DNA of 64,000 nucleotides from Conexibacter arvalis (GTDB lineage: Bacteria > Actinomycetota > Thermoleophilia > Solirubrobacterales > Solirubrobacteraceae): contig NZ_JACHNU010000001.1 in NCBI RefSeq assembly GCF_014199525.1, positions 434,001 through 498,000 of the forward strand, written 5' to 3'. Positions 51,248 to 60,160 of the stretch are shown here, in pieces (within the stretch, counting starts at the first letter, position 1; every line of letters begins with the position of its first letter). The translations under genes and the position numbers were made by a program. The notes under the pieces are model-generated. The model searched no databases. It was not told the origin of the DNA and saw only the letters and a program-made list of their open reading frames with translations.

Positions 51248-52720
51248 TCACGCGTGCGCCGGCGCGGGCGCCGCCGCGGCGTCGGCACGCGCCGTCACGC
51301 CCGGCAGCGCCTGCACGAGCAGCGCCACCAGCAGCGACAGCGCCGCGACGACGATCAGCGCCAGCTCGAAGGCGCGCGCGACGTCGTCCGGCGCCGGCGC
51401 CGCGCCGAGCGCGCCGTAGAAGAGCGCGCCGACGACCGCGATCCCGAGCGCGTTGCCGACCTGCTGGGCGGTGCTCAGCACGCCGCTGGCGGCGCCGGCG
51501 TGGCGCGGCGAGAGGTCGGCGAGGACGGTCGCGATCAGCGGCGCGGTCAGCAGACCCATCCCGATCCCGTCGACGACGAGGGCCGGCAGCAGCAGCGCCA
51601 GCTCGCCGCCGGCGCCGACCGCGGCGACGGTCGCGAGCAGGCCGACGAGCGCGACGCCGCGGACGACGGCGCCGAGCGCCAGCAGCTGGCGACCGAGCCG
51701 ATGCAGCCGCTGCGCGGCGATCGAGGCGGCGAGGTAGCCGACCGCCAGCGGCGTGAAGACGAGGCCGGAGCCGAGCGCGTCGAGCCCGCGGCCGTGCTGG
51801 AGGTGGAGCGCCAGCACGAGGAAGAACGAGCCCATGCCGGTGTAGAAGAGGATCGTCGCCAGCAGCCCGACGGTGAAGGCGCGCTCGCGGAAGAGCAGCG
51901 GCGGCACGAGCGGGTCGCCGCCGCGCGCGGCGAGACGGCGCTGGCTGAACGCGAAGGCGGCCAGCAGCACCGGCGCCGCGGCGAGGCTGAGCCACGCCCA
52001 CAGCGGCCAGCCGTGCTCGCGCCCGAGCACCAGCGGCAGCACGACGGCGAGCAGCGCGGCGGTCGCGAGCACGGCGCCGGCGAGGTCGAGGCGGGCCCCG
52101 CTCTCGGCGCGCGACTCGCCGATCGCGTACGGGGTGATCGCCAGCGCGGCGATCCCGATCGGGACGTTGACGAGGTAGCAGGAGCGCCAGCCGAGCCCGA
52201 GCAGGTCGAGCTCGATCAGCAGGCCGCCGATCAGTTGGCCGCTGGCGGCGGCGAGGCCCATCACGAGCCCGTAGACGGCGAACGCGCGCGTGCGCGCCTC
52301 GCCCTCGTAGGCGAGCCCGACGATCGACAGCGCCTGCGGCGACATCAGCGCGGCGGCGAGGCCCTGCACGACGCGGGCGGCGATCAGCACGTCGGCGTTC
52401 GGGGCGGCGCCGCAGAGCGCCGAGGAGGCGGTGAAGAGGGCGAGGCCGATCGCGAACATGCGCCGGCGGCCGCAGAGGTCGCCGAGCCGGCCGCCAAGGA
52501 TCAGCCCGGCGGCGAGCGCGACCCCGTAGGCGGCGATCACGAGCTGCATCGCGCCGTCGCTCGCGCGCAGGTCGGCCTGCGTCGCCGGGATCGCGACGTT
52601 GACGATGAAGAAGTCGAGCGTGACGACGAAGGTGCCGGTCAGCACGACGGCCATCGCCAGCCACGCCGGCGCCGCGCGCCGGCCGATGGCGGGTGGTGTG
52701 GAGAAGGCGGTGGAGGACAT
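51248..52720 (-). CDS. MFS exporter, DHA2 family
   Basis: 490 residues with 13-14 membrane helices. DHA2 signatures: LDFFIVNVAIPATQADL in helix 1, GGRLGDLCGRRRMF after helix 2, RVVQGLAAALMSPQALSI in helix 4. ATG 52720 preferred; a GTG 18 codons upstream adds a non-hydrophobic stretch. Unlike the exporter at 20901 it has no neighbouring regulator. Divergent from the cupin gene. C-terminal tail runs into Ala/Pro-rich repeats. Confidence 0.9.
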   Translation of the reverse strand: MSSTAFSTPPAIGRRAAPAWLAMAVVLTGTFVVTLDFFIVNVAIPATQADLRASDGAMQLVIAAYGVALAAGLILGGRLGDLCGRRRMFAIGLALFTASSALCGAAPNADVLIAARVVQGLAAALMSPQALSIVGLAYEGEARTRAFAVYGLVMGLAAASGQLIGGLLIELDLLGLGWRSCYLVNVPIGIAALAITPYAIGESRAESGARLDLAGAVLATAALLAVVLPLVLGREHGWPLWAWLSLAAAPVLLAAFAFSQRRLAARGGDPLVPPLLFRERAFTVGLLATILFYTGMGSFFLVLALHLQHGRGLDALGSGLVFTPLAVGYLAASIAAQRLHRLGRQLLALGAVVRGVALVGLLATVAAVGAGGELALLLPALVVDGIGMGLLTAPLIATVLADLSPRHAGAASGVLSTAQQVGNALGIAVVGALFYGALGAAPAPDDVARAFELALIVVAALSLLVALLVQALPGVTARADAAAAPAPAHA

Positions 52721-52824
52721 GCCGACACCGTCCCGCGTCGCGGTCGCCGCGTCGATTACCCGCCACGTAGCCACGGCGCCGATCGCCCGCGCGGCCCGCC
52801 CCGCGCCGCGATAGCCTCGCCGCC

Positions 52825-53211
52825 ATGCACCTCGCCCGCTACGACGAGCTGAGACCGTACGTCACCGCCGACGGCTCGACGATCCGCGAGTGGGCCGGGC
52901 CCGGCTACTCGCCCGCCCGCAACCAGTCGCTGGCGGAGGCGACGCTGCCGCCCGGCACCGCGACGATCGCCCACTACCACCCGCGCGCCGAGGAGCTGTA
53001 CCTGTTCAGATCGGGCCGCGGCCGCCTGCGCGTCGGCGAGGAGGAGCGCGACGTCGGCCCCGGCGACTGCGCCGTGATCCCGCCGGGCGTCGTCCACAAG
53101 CTGTGGAACACCGCCGACGCCGAGGACCTCGTCCTCGTCTGCGCCTGCTCCCCCGCCTACTCCCACGACGACACGGTGCTGGTCGAGGGGGCGGACGGCA
53201 GAGCGGGTTGA
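52825..53211 (+). CDS. Cupin-domain protein
   Basis: 128 residues, a single cupin barrel. Metal motif 1 AHYHPRAEELYLFRSGRG with the two His and Glu, motif 2 GDCAVIPPGVVHKLWN with the last His. Could be a small dioxygenase, isomerase or sensor. TAGCCT lies 7 bases before the ATG; leaderless. Ends before the terminator at 53282. Confidence 0.88.
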   Translation: MHLARYDELRPYVTADGSTIREWAGPGYSPARNQSLAEATLPPGTATIAHYHPRAEELYLFRSGRGRLRVGEEERDVGPGDCAVIPPGVVHKLWNTADAEDLVLVCACSPAYSHDDTVLVEGADGRAG

Positions 53212-53279
53212 TCTTCCGTTCCCGCCTGGTGCCTTCAGCTGGTGGCCCCGCGCTTCTAATGCGATTCACGCGGCTGCCG

Positions 53280-53690
53280 TCAAAGACCTCGGCGAGACCG
53301 GGGTCTTTGCATTTGCGGGTTCAGAAGAACCCGGCGGCATCTGCAGTGACCGGGCCGCCGGTCGCAGTTCGGACGACGGGGCCAAGTTGGCTCAAGCAAC
53401 GATCGACGATCTGATTCCGCGCCCGCAGCGCTCTGTGCGTCTCCTGGAGGCAGGTCCCGGCAGCCGCGGCCGCACTGATCGCAGTCTGAAGCGAACTCGA
53501 CAGCATGGAGCTCGAAGCTCGTCGGGAGACCGAGTGTGCGGTCGGTCGCGAACTCGCGGCGGGTTCTCTTCCAGAAGCCGAGCGCTTCGCTCCATCTGTC
53601 GGCGGCGACGGCGATCGCGCTGAACAGAAGACCGAGCTCCTGGTTCCGTGAATCATCGACGTAGACGAAGTAGTGGCGCACGGGCGCCAC
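53280..53690 (-). pseudogene. DUF3800 family protein, truncated and frameshifted
   Basis: From GTG 53690 the first 65 residues (HYFVYVDDSRNQELGLLFSA, then SFELHAVEFAS) match the start of DUF3800 proteins: the acidic YVDDS motif and ELHA. After about residue 66 the frame becomes Arg/Pro-rich and unlike the family, which normally runs past 200 residues, and another frame gives only a short helical stretch (TCLQETHRALRARNQI). Base composition is less GC-biased than its surroundings. DUF3800 genes are RNase-H-like and common on mobile elements. Confidence 0.55.
53282..53308. terminator. Terminator hairpin after the cupin gene
   Basis: AAAGACCTCGG and CCGGGGTCTTT, 11 pairs with one G-U, loop CGAGA, followed by GCATTTGCGG. 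It overlaps the end of the DUF3800 remnant. Confidence 0.7.
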
Positions 53691-53727
53691 GATAAGCGGC
53701 GCATCGTGCGCCTGCGCCGCCCCTGCC

Positions 53728-54732
53728 CTACCCGTCGTCCTGGCGGAAGGCCCAGCGGATCTCGTCGAGCGAGAGGCCGGAGGCGACGCAGGCGAGCAGC
53801 TTCATGCGGGCCGCCTGCGGGGAGAGGAAGCCGGCGGGGATGATGCCCGTGCCGCGGAGGTCGCGCTCGGAGCCGGCGTAGCCGTAGGTGCCGGTGAGGA
53901 CGACGCCGCGCTCGGGGCGGCAGTAGGCGACGATCGGGATCCGCTCGGCGGCGGCGGCCCACAGCTCCAGCACCGGCGGGGCGAGGTGGCCGGCGCCGAG
54001 CGTGCCGATCACGACGCCGTCGGGCTCGGTCGCCAGCGCGGCGCGGGCGAGCGTGCCGTCGTCGCCGGAGCCGCTCGGCACGACGAGCACGCTGCGGTCG
54101 AGCGCGGGCGGGTCGAGCGGCGGATTGCGCGGCAGGCGCGACCAGATCGTCGGGTGGCCCTCCGTCACCCGGCCGAGCGGGCCGGTCTGCGGTGAGGAGA
54201 AGGCGACGAGCGAGGTCGTGTCGGTCTTGCGCGCGCAGCGGGCATGGTGGATCTCGCTGCCGAAGACGACGAGCACGCCCATCCCGGCCGCCTCGGCGGA
54301 GGTCGCGACGGAGACGGCGTCGAGCAGGTTGGCCGGGCCGTCGGCGCCGGCGGCGGTCGCCGGGCGGATCGCGCCGGTGAAGACGATCGGCGCCTCGGCG
54401 TCGTGGATCACGTCGCACAGCATCGCCGTCTCCTCCAGCGAGTCGGTGCCGTGCGTGACGACGACGCCGATGCCGCGGCGGGCGGCGTCGCGCGCCTGGC
54501 GGCAGACCTCGAGCTGGTCGGCGAGCGTCAGGTGGGCGCTCGGCTTGTTGACGACGTCGACGGTCTCTATGCCGTCGCCGCCGGCGAGGTCGGGGATCGC
54601 CGCGACGAGCGCGGCGGCGTCGAACCGGGGCGTCGCGGAGTGGGCCGCGCCGCCGACCTCGCCGCCCATCGCGATCGTGCCGCCGGCGCCGAGGATGCGG
54701 ACATGGCGGACTGCGTGCGGTCGGGTCGCCAT
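53728..54732 (-). CDS. L-asparaginase-like enzyme
   Basis: 334 residues. Nucleophile T19 in ILGAGGTIAMGG, second threonine and Asp in VVVTHGTDSLEETA (T96, D97), and FTGAIRPATAAGADGPANL: all bacterial asparaginase motifs. Hydrolyses L-asparagine, possibly also glutamine. No signal peptide, so cytosolic. TAGGGT lies 8 bases before the ATG on the minus strand. The hydrolase gene upstream ends 12 bases earlier. Confidence 0.9.
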   Translation of the reverse strand: MATRPHAVRHVRILGAGGTIAMGGEVGGAAHSATPRFDAAALVAAIPDLAGGDGIETVDVVNKPSAHLTLADQLEVCRQARDAARRGIGVVVTHGTDSLEETAMLCDVIHDAEAPIVFTGAIRPATAAGADGPANLLDAVSVATSAEAAGMGVLVVFGSEIHHARCARKTDTTSLVAFSSPQTGPLGRVTEGHPTIWSRLPRNPPLDPPALDRSVLVVPSGSGDDGTLARAALATEPDGVVIGTLGAGHLAPPVLELWAAAAERIPIVAYCRPERGVVLTGTYGYAGSERDLRGTGIIPAGFLSPQAARMKLLACVASGLSLDEIRWAFRQDDG

Positions 54733-54743
54733 CGCCGGACACC

Positions 54744-56447
54744 CTATCGGCAGCGGACGGAGCGCCGTCCGCCGCGCTCCCAGCCGAGCGCGGGGTCGCC
54801 GACGACCGACAGCTCCACCGCCGACCGGTGCTCGGGGTCGTGCAGCAGCTCGTGCTCGACCGGCACCAGGCGGGTCGCCGTGTGCGGCGGCTCGCCGGTA
54901 CCGGCGTTGCGGGCGTAGCGGGGGTGGGCGCCGCCGGCGACGAGCACGCGGATGCAGTGGCCCGGCCGGAAGCGGTGGGCGGTCGGCCACAGCGGGAAGG
55001 CGACGCGGCGGCTGCCGTCGGCGGCCGGCTCGGGCTCGCCGCCCGTCAGCCGCACCAGCGCGTCGCAGACGTTGAGCGAGCGGCCGTCGGGATGGACGTC
55101 GCAGATGCGCACGAAGACGTCGGCGTCGGGGCGGCTCGTGCGCACGTGGACGTCGGCGGCGACCGGGCCGATCGCCTCCAGCGGTTCGGTCAGCGGCTCG
55201 CTCGTGTAGACGAGCACGTCGTCGCGCGCCTCCAGCGGGCGGTTGTCGACGACCGGCTCGCGGGCCATCAGGACCGGGCCGCCGAGCGACGGCGTCGGAT
55301 CCTCCGGGTCGTAGGTGAAGCGGCCGGGCGCGGCCCGCTCGGCGGTCGGCGGCTCCGGCGCGAGCGCGCCGCCGGGCTGGAGGTGGAGGCGCAGCCGTCT
55401 GGCGGCGGGCGGCGGCCAGTCGGGCAGTGTCCGCCAGCGCTCCTCGCCGCCGACCCAGACCCGCACCGGCGCCGCATCGAGCAGCCGGTCGTCGCCGAGC
55501 AGGTGGGCGCGCAGCCACGCGATCCCGTCGCGCGTGCTGCGCGCGAGCAGCGCGGTCGAGGTGTGCGCCCACGGTCCGATCACCAGCTGCGTCGCGCGGC
55601 CGGCTCTGCGCAGCGCGACGTAGTCCTCGACCAGCCACGGCAGGAAGATGTCCTGCCAGCCCCCGATCAGCTGGACCGGCGCGGTCACCCCGGCGACGTC
55701 GGCGGAGAAGTCGCGGCTTCTCCAGTACGGGTCGTCGGGCGCCGTCACCTCGAACCACTCGCGGAAGAAGGCGACCGGCTCGCCGGCGACGCGCGCGTCG
55801 AGCTCGACCAGCGGCAGCGCGTCGAAGGCGCGCGGGAGCTTGCGGCGCATCCCGAAGATCAGGTGCAGCGGTGCCAGCCGCCGCTCCTGCGCGGCGATGA
55901 TGTACGTCCACGACAGCGCGGTGTCGAGCGACAGCGAGCCGCCGCCGTACGCCTGGCCGTGGAACTGCGAGGCGGTGATCGACGGCGCCAGCGCCCCCAG
56001 CTCGCCGTCGGCGGCGGAGGCGACCGCCCACTGCGTGAGGCCCATGTAGCTGCTGCCGATCATCCCGATCGGCCCCTCGCACCACGGCTGCGCGCGCACC
56101 CAGCGCAGCGTCGCGAGCCCGTCGGCGCGCTCGTCGAACGGTCTGAACTCGCCGCCGGAGCCGAACGTCCCGCGCACGCTCTGCACGACGACCTGGAAGC
56201 CGCGCTCGGCGAGCAGCCGGCCGTAGACGAGGCCGAAGAAGCCGCGCCGCCCGTACGGCGTGCGCACGAGCACGGTCGGCGGCAGCCCGTCGGCGCCCGA
56301 CGCCGCCGCGCTCGCGACGTAGCGGTCGGCGAGCAGCACGGCGCCGTCGTCCATCTCGGCTGCCAGGTCGCGCTCGACGACGACGTCGCGCGTCTGCGCG
56401 CGCGGCAGCCGCAGCGAGCGCCCCGCGATCTCGCTCAGGAGGGTCAT
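54744..56447 (-). CDS. CocE/NonD family hydrolase (S15 type)
   Basis: 567 residues. Nucleophile elbow MIGSSYMG with S133, catalytic Asp in LIGGWQDIF and His in VIGPWAHTST; the C-terminal jelly roll (LRLHLQPGGAL, then RFRPGHCIRVLVAGG) is the PepX_C domain. Hydrolyses esters or acyl-proline-like bonds; related enzymes include cocaine esterase and glutaryl-7-ACA acylase. No secretion signal. Overlap partner is the asparaginase downstream. Confidence 0.9.
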   Translation of the reverse strand: MTLLSEIAGRSLRLPRAQTRDVVVERDLAAEMDDGAVLLADRYVASAAASGADGLPPTVLVRTPYGRRGFFGLVYGRLLAERGFQVVVQSVRGTFGSGGEFRPFDERADGLATLRWVRAQPWCEGPIGMIGSSYMGLTQWAVASAADGELGALAPSITASQFHGQAYGGGSLSLDTALSWTYIIAAQERRLAPLHLIFGMRRKLPRAFDALPLVELDARVAGEPVAFFREWFEVTAPDDPYWRSRDFSADVAGVTAPVQLIGGWQDIFLPWLVEDYVALRRAGRATQLVIGPWAHTSTALLARSTRDGIAWLRAHLLGDDRLLDAAPVRVWVGGEERWRTLPDWPPPAARRLRLHLQPGGALAPEPPTAERAAPGRFTYDPEDPTPSLGGPVLMAREPVVDNRPLEARDDVLVYTSEPLTEPLEAIGPVAADVHVRTSRPDADVFVRICDVHPDGRSLNVCDALVRLTGGEPEPAADGSRRVAFPLWPTAHRFRPGHCIRVLVAGGAHPRYARNAGTGEPPHTATRLVPVEHELLHDPEHRSAVELSVVGDPALGWERGGRRSVRCR

Positions 56448-56530
56448 CGGCTGTCGCCCCCGATCGGCACCTCCGTCGACCGTAGCGACTCGCCGGCGCC
56501 CTGACCATCGGCCGGTCCGCGCGGGAGCCC

Positions 56531-56565
56531 GTCGGCCCGCACCGGAGATGCCGGCGCGGGCCGAC
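56531..56565. terminator. Hairpin ending the leftward catabolic operon
   Basis: GTCGGCCCGC (56531-56540) and GCGGGCCGAC (56556-56565) with an inner CCGG/CCGG pair, 12 bases downstream of the ATPase stop. Confidence 0.65.
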
Positions 56566-56577
56566 CGCGCCGCGCGG

Positions 56578-57750
56578 TCAGACGGCGGCCAGGGCGGCCG
56601 TCTCGATCCGCTCGCCGCTGTCGCGGGCGAAGAAGTGGAGGCGGTCGCTGCGGACGGCGAGCTCGAGCGGCGTGCCGACCTCGACGGGGATGCCGGCCTC
56701 CAGGCGGGCGGTGAGGAGCGCGCCCCTGCCGCCGACCAGCTGGGCGTCGCGCGTGCCCGTCAGGCCGCCGCGGCCGTCGAGGTCGAGCTGGGAGGCGTCG
56801 AGCGAGAAGATCACGTGGATCTCCGAGCCGAGCCGCTCGACGACGTCCGGGACGATCCGCATGCGCGGCAGCGCCGGGTCGGCGTCGGCCGCGGCGAGGA
56901 AGTCGGTCGGGCGGATGCCAAGGATCACCGCCCGCGTGCCGACGCGGCCGGCGACCTGCTCGCTCAGCGCCAGCGACGAGGAGCCGAAGCGGACGGCGCC
57001 GCCGTCGACCGACGCCTCCAGCAGGTTCATCGACGGCGAGCCGATGAAGCCGGCGACGAAGGCGTTGGCGGGGCGCTCGAACAGCACCTCCGGCCGGTCG
57101 CACTGCTGCAGGATCCCGCCGCGCAGGACCGCGACGCGGGAGCCGAGCGTCATCGCCTCGACCTGGTCGTGGGTGACGTAGATCGTCGTGACGCCGAGCT
57201 GCTCGTGCAGGCGCGCCAGCTCGGCGCGCATCGCGACGCGCAGCTTCGCGTCGAGGTTGGAGAGCGGCTCGTCCATCAGGTACGCGGCCGGCTGGCGGAC
57301 CATCGCGCGGCCCATCGCGACGCGCTGGCGCTGGCCGCCGGAGAGCTGCGCCGGCTTGCGGTCGAGGTACTCGGTCAGGCCGAGCGAGCCGGCGACCCGC
57401 TCGACCCGCTCGGCCATCTCCGTCTTCGGCGTCTTGCGCAGCTTCAGCCCGAAGCCGATGTTCTCGCGCACCGTCAGGTGCGGGTAGAGCGCGTAGTTCT
57501 GGAAGACCATCGCGACGTCGCGGTCGCGCGGCTCGAGGTCGGTGACGTCGCGGTCGCCGATCTCGATCGTCCCGTCGCTGACGTCCTCGAGGCCGGCGAC
57601 CATCCGCAGCAGCGTCGACTTGCCGCAGCCGGAGGGGCCGACGAGCACCATGAACTCGCCGTCGGCGATCTCCAGGTCGACGCCGTCGACGGCGAGCGCG
57701 CCGCTGCCGTCGTACTCCTTGCAGACGCCGGTCAGCTTGATCGCGGCCAT
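56578..57750 (-). CDS. Carbohydrate ABC transporter ATPase, MsmK/UgpC type
   Basis: 390 residues. Walker [10 protein letters not shown], signature [16 protein letters not shown], Walker [17 protein letters not shown], switch His in [10 protein letters not shown], then a C-terminal OB/TOBE regulatory domain. No permease or binding protein is nearby, so it is an orphan ATPase likely shared by several sugar importers, as MsiK is in Streptomyces. GAGGAGGAG precedes the ATG, unlike the leaderless genes. It follows the D-threonine aldolase-like gene by 19 bases and may be co-transcribed. Confidence 0.92.
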   Translation of the reverse strand: MAAIKLTGVCKEYDGSGALAVDGVDLEIADGEFMVLVGPSGCGKSTLLRMVAGLEDVSDGTIEIGDRDVTDLEPRDRDVAMVFQNYALYPHLTVRENIGFGLKLRKTPKTEMAERVERVAGSLGLTEYLDRKPAQLSGGQRQRVAMGRAMVRQPAAYLMDEPLSNLDAKLRVAMRAELARLHEQLGVTTIYVTHDQVEAMTLGSRVAVLRGGILQQCDRPEVLFERPANAFVAGFIGSPSMNLLEASVDGGAVRFGSSSLALSEQVAGRVGTRAVILGIRPTDFLAAADADPALPRMRIVPDVVERLGSEIHVIFSLDASQLDLDGRGGLTGTRDAQLVGGRGALLTARLEAGIPVEVGTPLELAVRSDRLHFFARDSGERIETAALAAV

Positions 57751-57769
57751 CTCAGCTCCTCCTCGTGGT

Positions 57770-58921
57770 TCATGTCATGCGGCCGCGCGCGGCGACGGGC
57801 CAACGGTCGACGACCCGCCCTCCTGCGACGACGGTGACGGCGTCGAACAGGTTGACGGCGGGGCAGATGTGGTTCGGGACGAGCGCGAGCCGCTCGCCGA
57901 CGGCCAGCTCGCCGCCCGGCGGGACGGCGATCAGGCCGTGCTCCTCGCTCGCGCGCGCGACCGGCCAGCCGGCGGCGCGCGCGGTCGCGCCGACCGCCGC
58001 CCAGCCTGCCGCGCCCGGCGCGACGGCCCCGTAGTCGGCGGCGGCGTCGCGGACGATCATGCGATCGGAGGTCAGCGCCTTCGCGCCGGCGTCGACGCAG
58101 GCGACCTCCGGCGAGGGCCGGCTGACGACCGTCGCGACGACCGCCGCCGCGAGGTCGCCGTCGCGCGCGCTGCCGTGCGCGAGCTGGCTGCGGTCGTTGA
58201 AGACGTAGGTACCGGGACGGATCTCGGTGACGCCCGGATGGCCGGCGGCGAAGCGGGCGGTCGCGGTCGAGCCCATCGAGACGACCGGGCAGTCGATCCC
58301 GGCGGCGCGGATCGCCTCGGCGCTGGCGACCATCAGGTCGCACGCCTCCGCGGCGGCGCGCGCCAGCTCCGCTTCGCCGTCGGACTGGTAGGCCTGGCCC
58401 TCGTGCGTCATCACGCCCTCCAGCCGCAGCGCCGGCAGCGCCGCGACCGTCCGCGCCAGCGCGACGAGCTGCTCGGAGGCCGGCGCCAGGCCGAGCCGGC
58501 GCATGCCGGTGTCGACCTCGATCCGCACGCCGACCGACAGCCCGCCGCCGACCGCCTCCAGCGCCCGCGAGATCCCTTCGGCGACCTCCGCCGAGTCGAC
58601 GGCGACCGCCAGCCGCGGCACGCGCCGCGCGAGCGCGACCAGCCGTCCCAGCTTCGGCTCGCCGACGAGCGGATAGGCGATCAGCAGGTCCTCGACGCCG
58701 GCGTCGGCGAAGACCTCGGCCTCGCCGAGCTTCGCGACCGTCAGGCCGACCGCCCCGGCGTCGAGCTGCAGCCGCGCGACCTGCGGCAGCTTGTGCGTCT
58801 TCGCGTGCGGCCGCAGCGCGACGCCGCGCTCGCGCGCGAGGTCGGCCATCGCCGCGACGTTGGCGCGCACGACGTCGAGGTCGACGACCAACGCGGGCGT
58901 GTCGAGCGCGCCGAGCGTCAT
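57770..58921 (-). CDS. D-threonine aldolase / D-serine dehydratase-like PLP enzyme
   Basis: 383 residues, fold type III. PLP lysine K41 in [14 protein letters not shown]-terminal TPALVVDLD, and a C-terminal metal site in [10 protein letters not shown] (His and Cys), characteristic of DSD1-like D-serine dehydratases and metal-dependent D-threonine aldolases. Converts a D-beta-hydroxy amino acid to glycine plus aldehyde or to a keto acid plus ammonia. Four-base overlap with the IclR gene. Confidence 0.87.
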   Translation of the reverse strand: MTLGALDTPALVVDLDVVRANVAAMADLARERGVALRPHAKTHKLPQVARLQLDAGAVGLTVAKLGEAEVFADAGVEDLLIAYPLVGEPKLGRLVALARRVPRLAVAVDSAEVAEGISRALEAVGGGLSVGVRIEVDTGMRRLGLAPASEQLVALARTVAALPALRLEGVMTHEGQAYQSDGEAELARAAAEACDLMVASAEAIRAAGIDCPVVSMGSTATARFAAGHPGVTEIRPGTYVFNDRSQLAHGSARDGDLAAAVVATVVSRPSPEVACVDAGAKALTSDRMIVRDAAADYGAVAPGAAGWAAVGATARAAGWPVARASEEHGLIAVPPGGELAVGERLALVPNHICPAVNLFDAVTVVAGGRVVDRWPVAARGRMT

Positions 58922-59763
58922 GCCGGGTCGGCCCCGTTCACCTCGGCGCCGGCGCCGGCTCCCGCACCGGCGCCGTCGGCGACCGCCGCCGGCGGCACGT
59001 ACCCGAGCTGACGCGACAGCTCGCCGACGGCCTCGCGCAGCGCCGCCAGCGCCCGCTCGCCGACCTCGTCGTCGTAGCGCGGCGTCGGTATCGAGACCGA
59101 CATCGCCGCGATCGCGTCGCCGCGCGGCCCGTGGACCGGCATCGCGACGCAGCGGCAGCCGAGCACGTACTCCTCGTCGTCGGTGCCCCAGCCCCTCGCG
59201 CGGATCTCGCGCATCTCGTCGAGCAGGTCGTCGACGTCGACGATCGTCGCCGGCGTGAAGCGCGGCAGCTCGACCGAGCGCAGCCGTCGCGCCGCCTCCT
59301 GCTCGTCGAGCTGGGCGAGCAGCGTCTTGCCGACGCCGGTGCCGTGCGCGAACAGCCGCTTGCCGACCTCGGAGACGAGCTTCATCGGATGGGGCGACTC
59401 GCTGATCGCGAGGTAGACGACCTCCATCGCCTCCAGCTGCGCGAGCTGGACGGTCTCGCCGGTCTGCCCGACGAGCCGGTCCATCAGCGGCTGCGCCAGC
59501 GAGACGAGGTCGTCGGCGCGCTCGCTCGCGCGGGCCAGCTCGCGCATCCGCGAGCCGATCCGGTAGCGGCGGCCGTCGTCGGTCGTCTCGACGAACCGCC
59601 GCAGCGCCATCGTGCGCAGCAGGTTCGAGGTCGACGAGCGCGGCATCCCCAGCTCGTCGGCGATCTCGATCAGCCGCATCGGCTCGCGGCCCGCGAGCAG
59701 CTCCAGCACGACCAGCGCGCGGTCGGCCGACTTGACGGTCGCGAAGCCGGGATCGTCAGCCAT
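58918..59763 (-). CDS. IclR family regulator
   Basis: 281 residues. N-terminal winged helix (ALVVLELLAGREPMRLIEIA, then LGMPRSSTSNLLRTM) and a C-terminal effector domain with GTGVGKTLLAQL and GRCVAMPV-like CRCVAMPVHGPRG. A Gly/Ala run ends the protein. It lies inside the operon, overlapping RidA (8 bases) and the aldolase (4 bases), so it is co-regulated with the pathway it probably controls. Confidence 0.9.
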   Translation of the reverse strand: MADDPGFATVKSADRALVVLELLAGREPMRLIEIADELGMPRSSTSNLLRTMALRRFVETTDDGRRYRIGSRMRELARASERADDLVSLAQPLMDRLVGQTGETVQLAQLEAMEVVYLAISESPHPMKLVSEVGKRLFAHGTGVGKTLLAQLDEQEAARRLRSVELPRFTPATIVDVDDLLDEMREIRARGWGTDDEEYVLGCRCVAMPVHGPRGDAIAAMSVSIPTPRYDDEVGERALAALREAVGELSRQLGYVPPAAVADGAGAGAGAGAEVNGADPA

Positions 59764-60160
59764 CACGACCCTCCGACGGCAGCACGGCAAGACAGTCGAT
59801 CTCGACCTTGATCCCGAACGCCAGCTCCTGGCCGCCGACCGTCGTGCGCGCCGGCAGCGGCGCGCCGGCGGCGGTCGCGTCGGCGAACGCCTCGCGGTAG
59901 GCGGCGTCCATGCCGGGGAAGTCGTCGATCGATCTGAGGAAGATCCCGCAGCGGACGACGTCGGCCATCGACGCGCCGCCGGCCTCGAGGATCCGCCGCA
60001 GGTTGCGCAGCGTCAGCGCCGTCTCCTCCTCGATCGTCCCGGGCACGTAGGCGCCGTCGTCCAACGGCCCCTGCCCGGAGACGTGCAGGAAGCGCCCCTC
60101 GGCGACGATCCCCGGCGAGTAGGCCCCCGTCGGCGCGCCGCCCTCCACTGCCTTCTTCAC
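59756..60160 (-). CDS. ridA: RidA family enamine/imine deaminase
   Basis: 134 residues, GTG start. YSPGIVAEGRFLHVSGQGPLD, then IEEETALTLRNLRRILEAGG and the active-site arginine in VVRCGIFLRSIDDF; trimeric YjgF/YER057c/UK114 fold. Clears 2-aminoacrylate-type intermediates made by PLP dehydratases or ammonia lyases, which matches two PLP genes in this operon. Overlaps the amidohydrolase stop by four bases. Confidence 0.9.
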   Translation of the reverse strand: MKKAVEGGAPTGAYSPGIVAEGRFLHVSGQGPLDDGAYVPGTIEEETALTLRNLRRILEAGGASMADVVRCGIFLRSIDDFPGMDAAYREAFADATAAGAPLPARTTVGGQELAFGIKVEIDCLAVLPSEGRDG

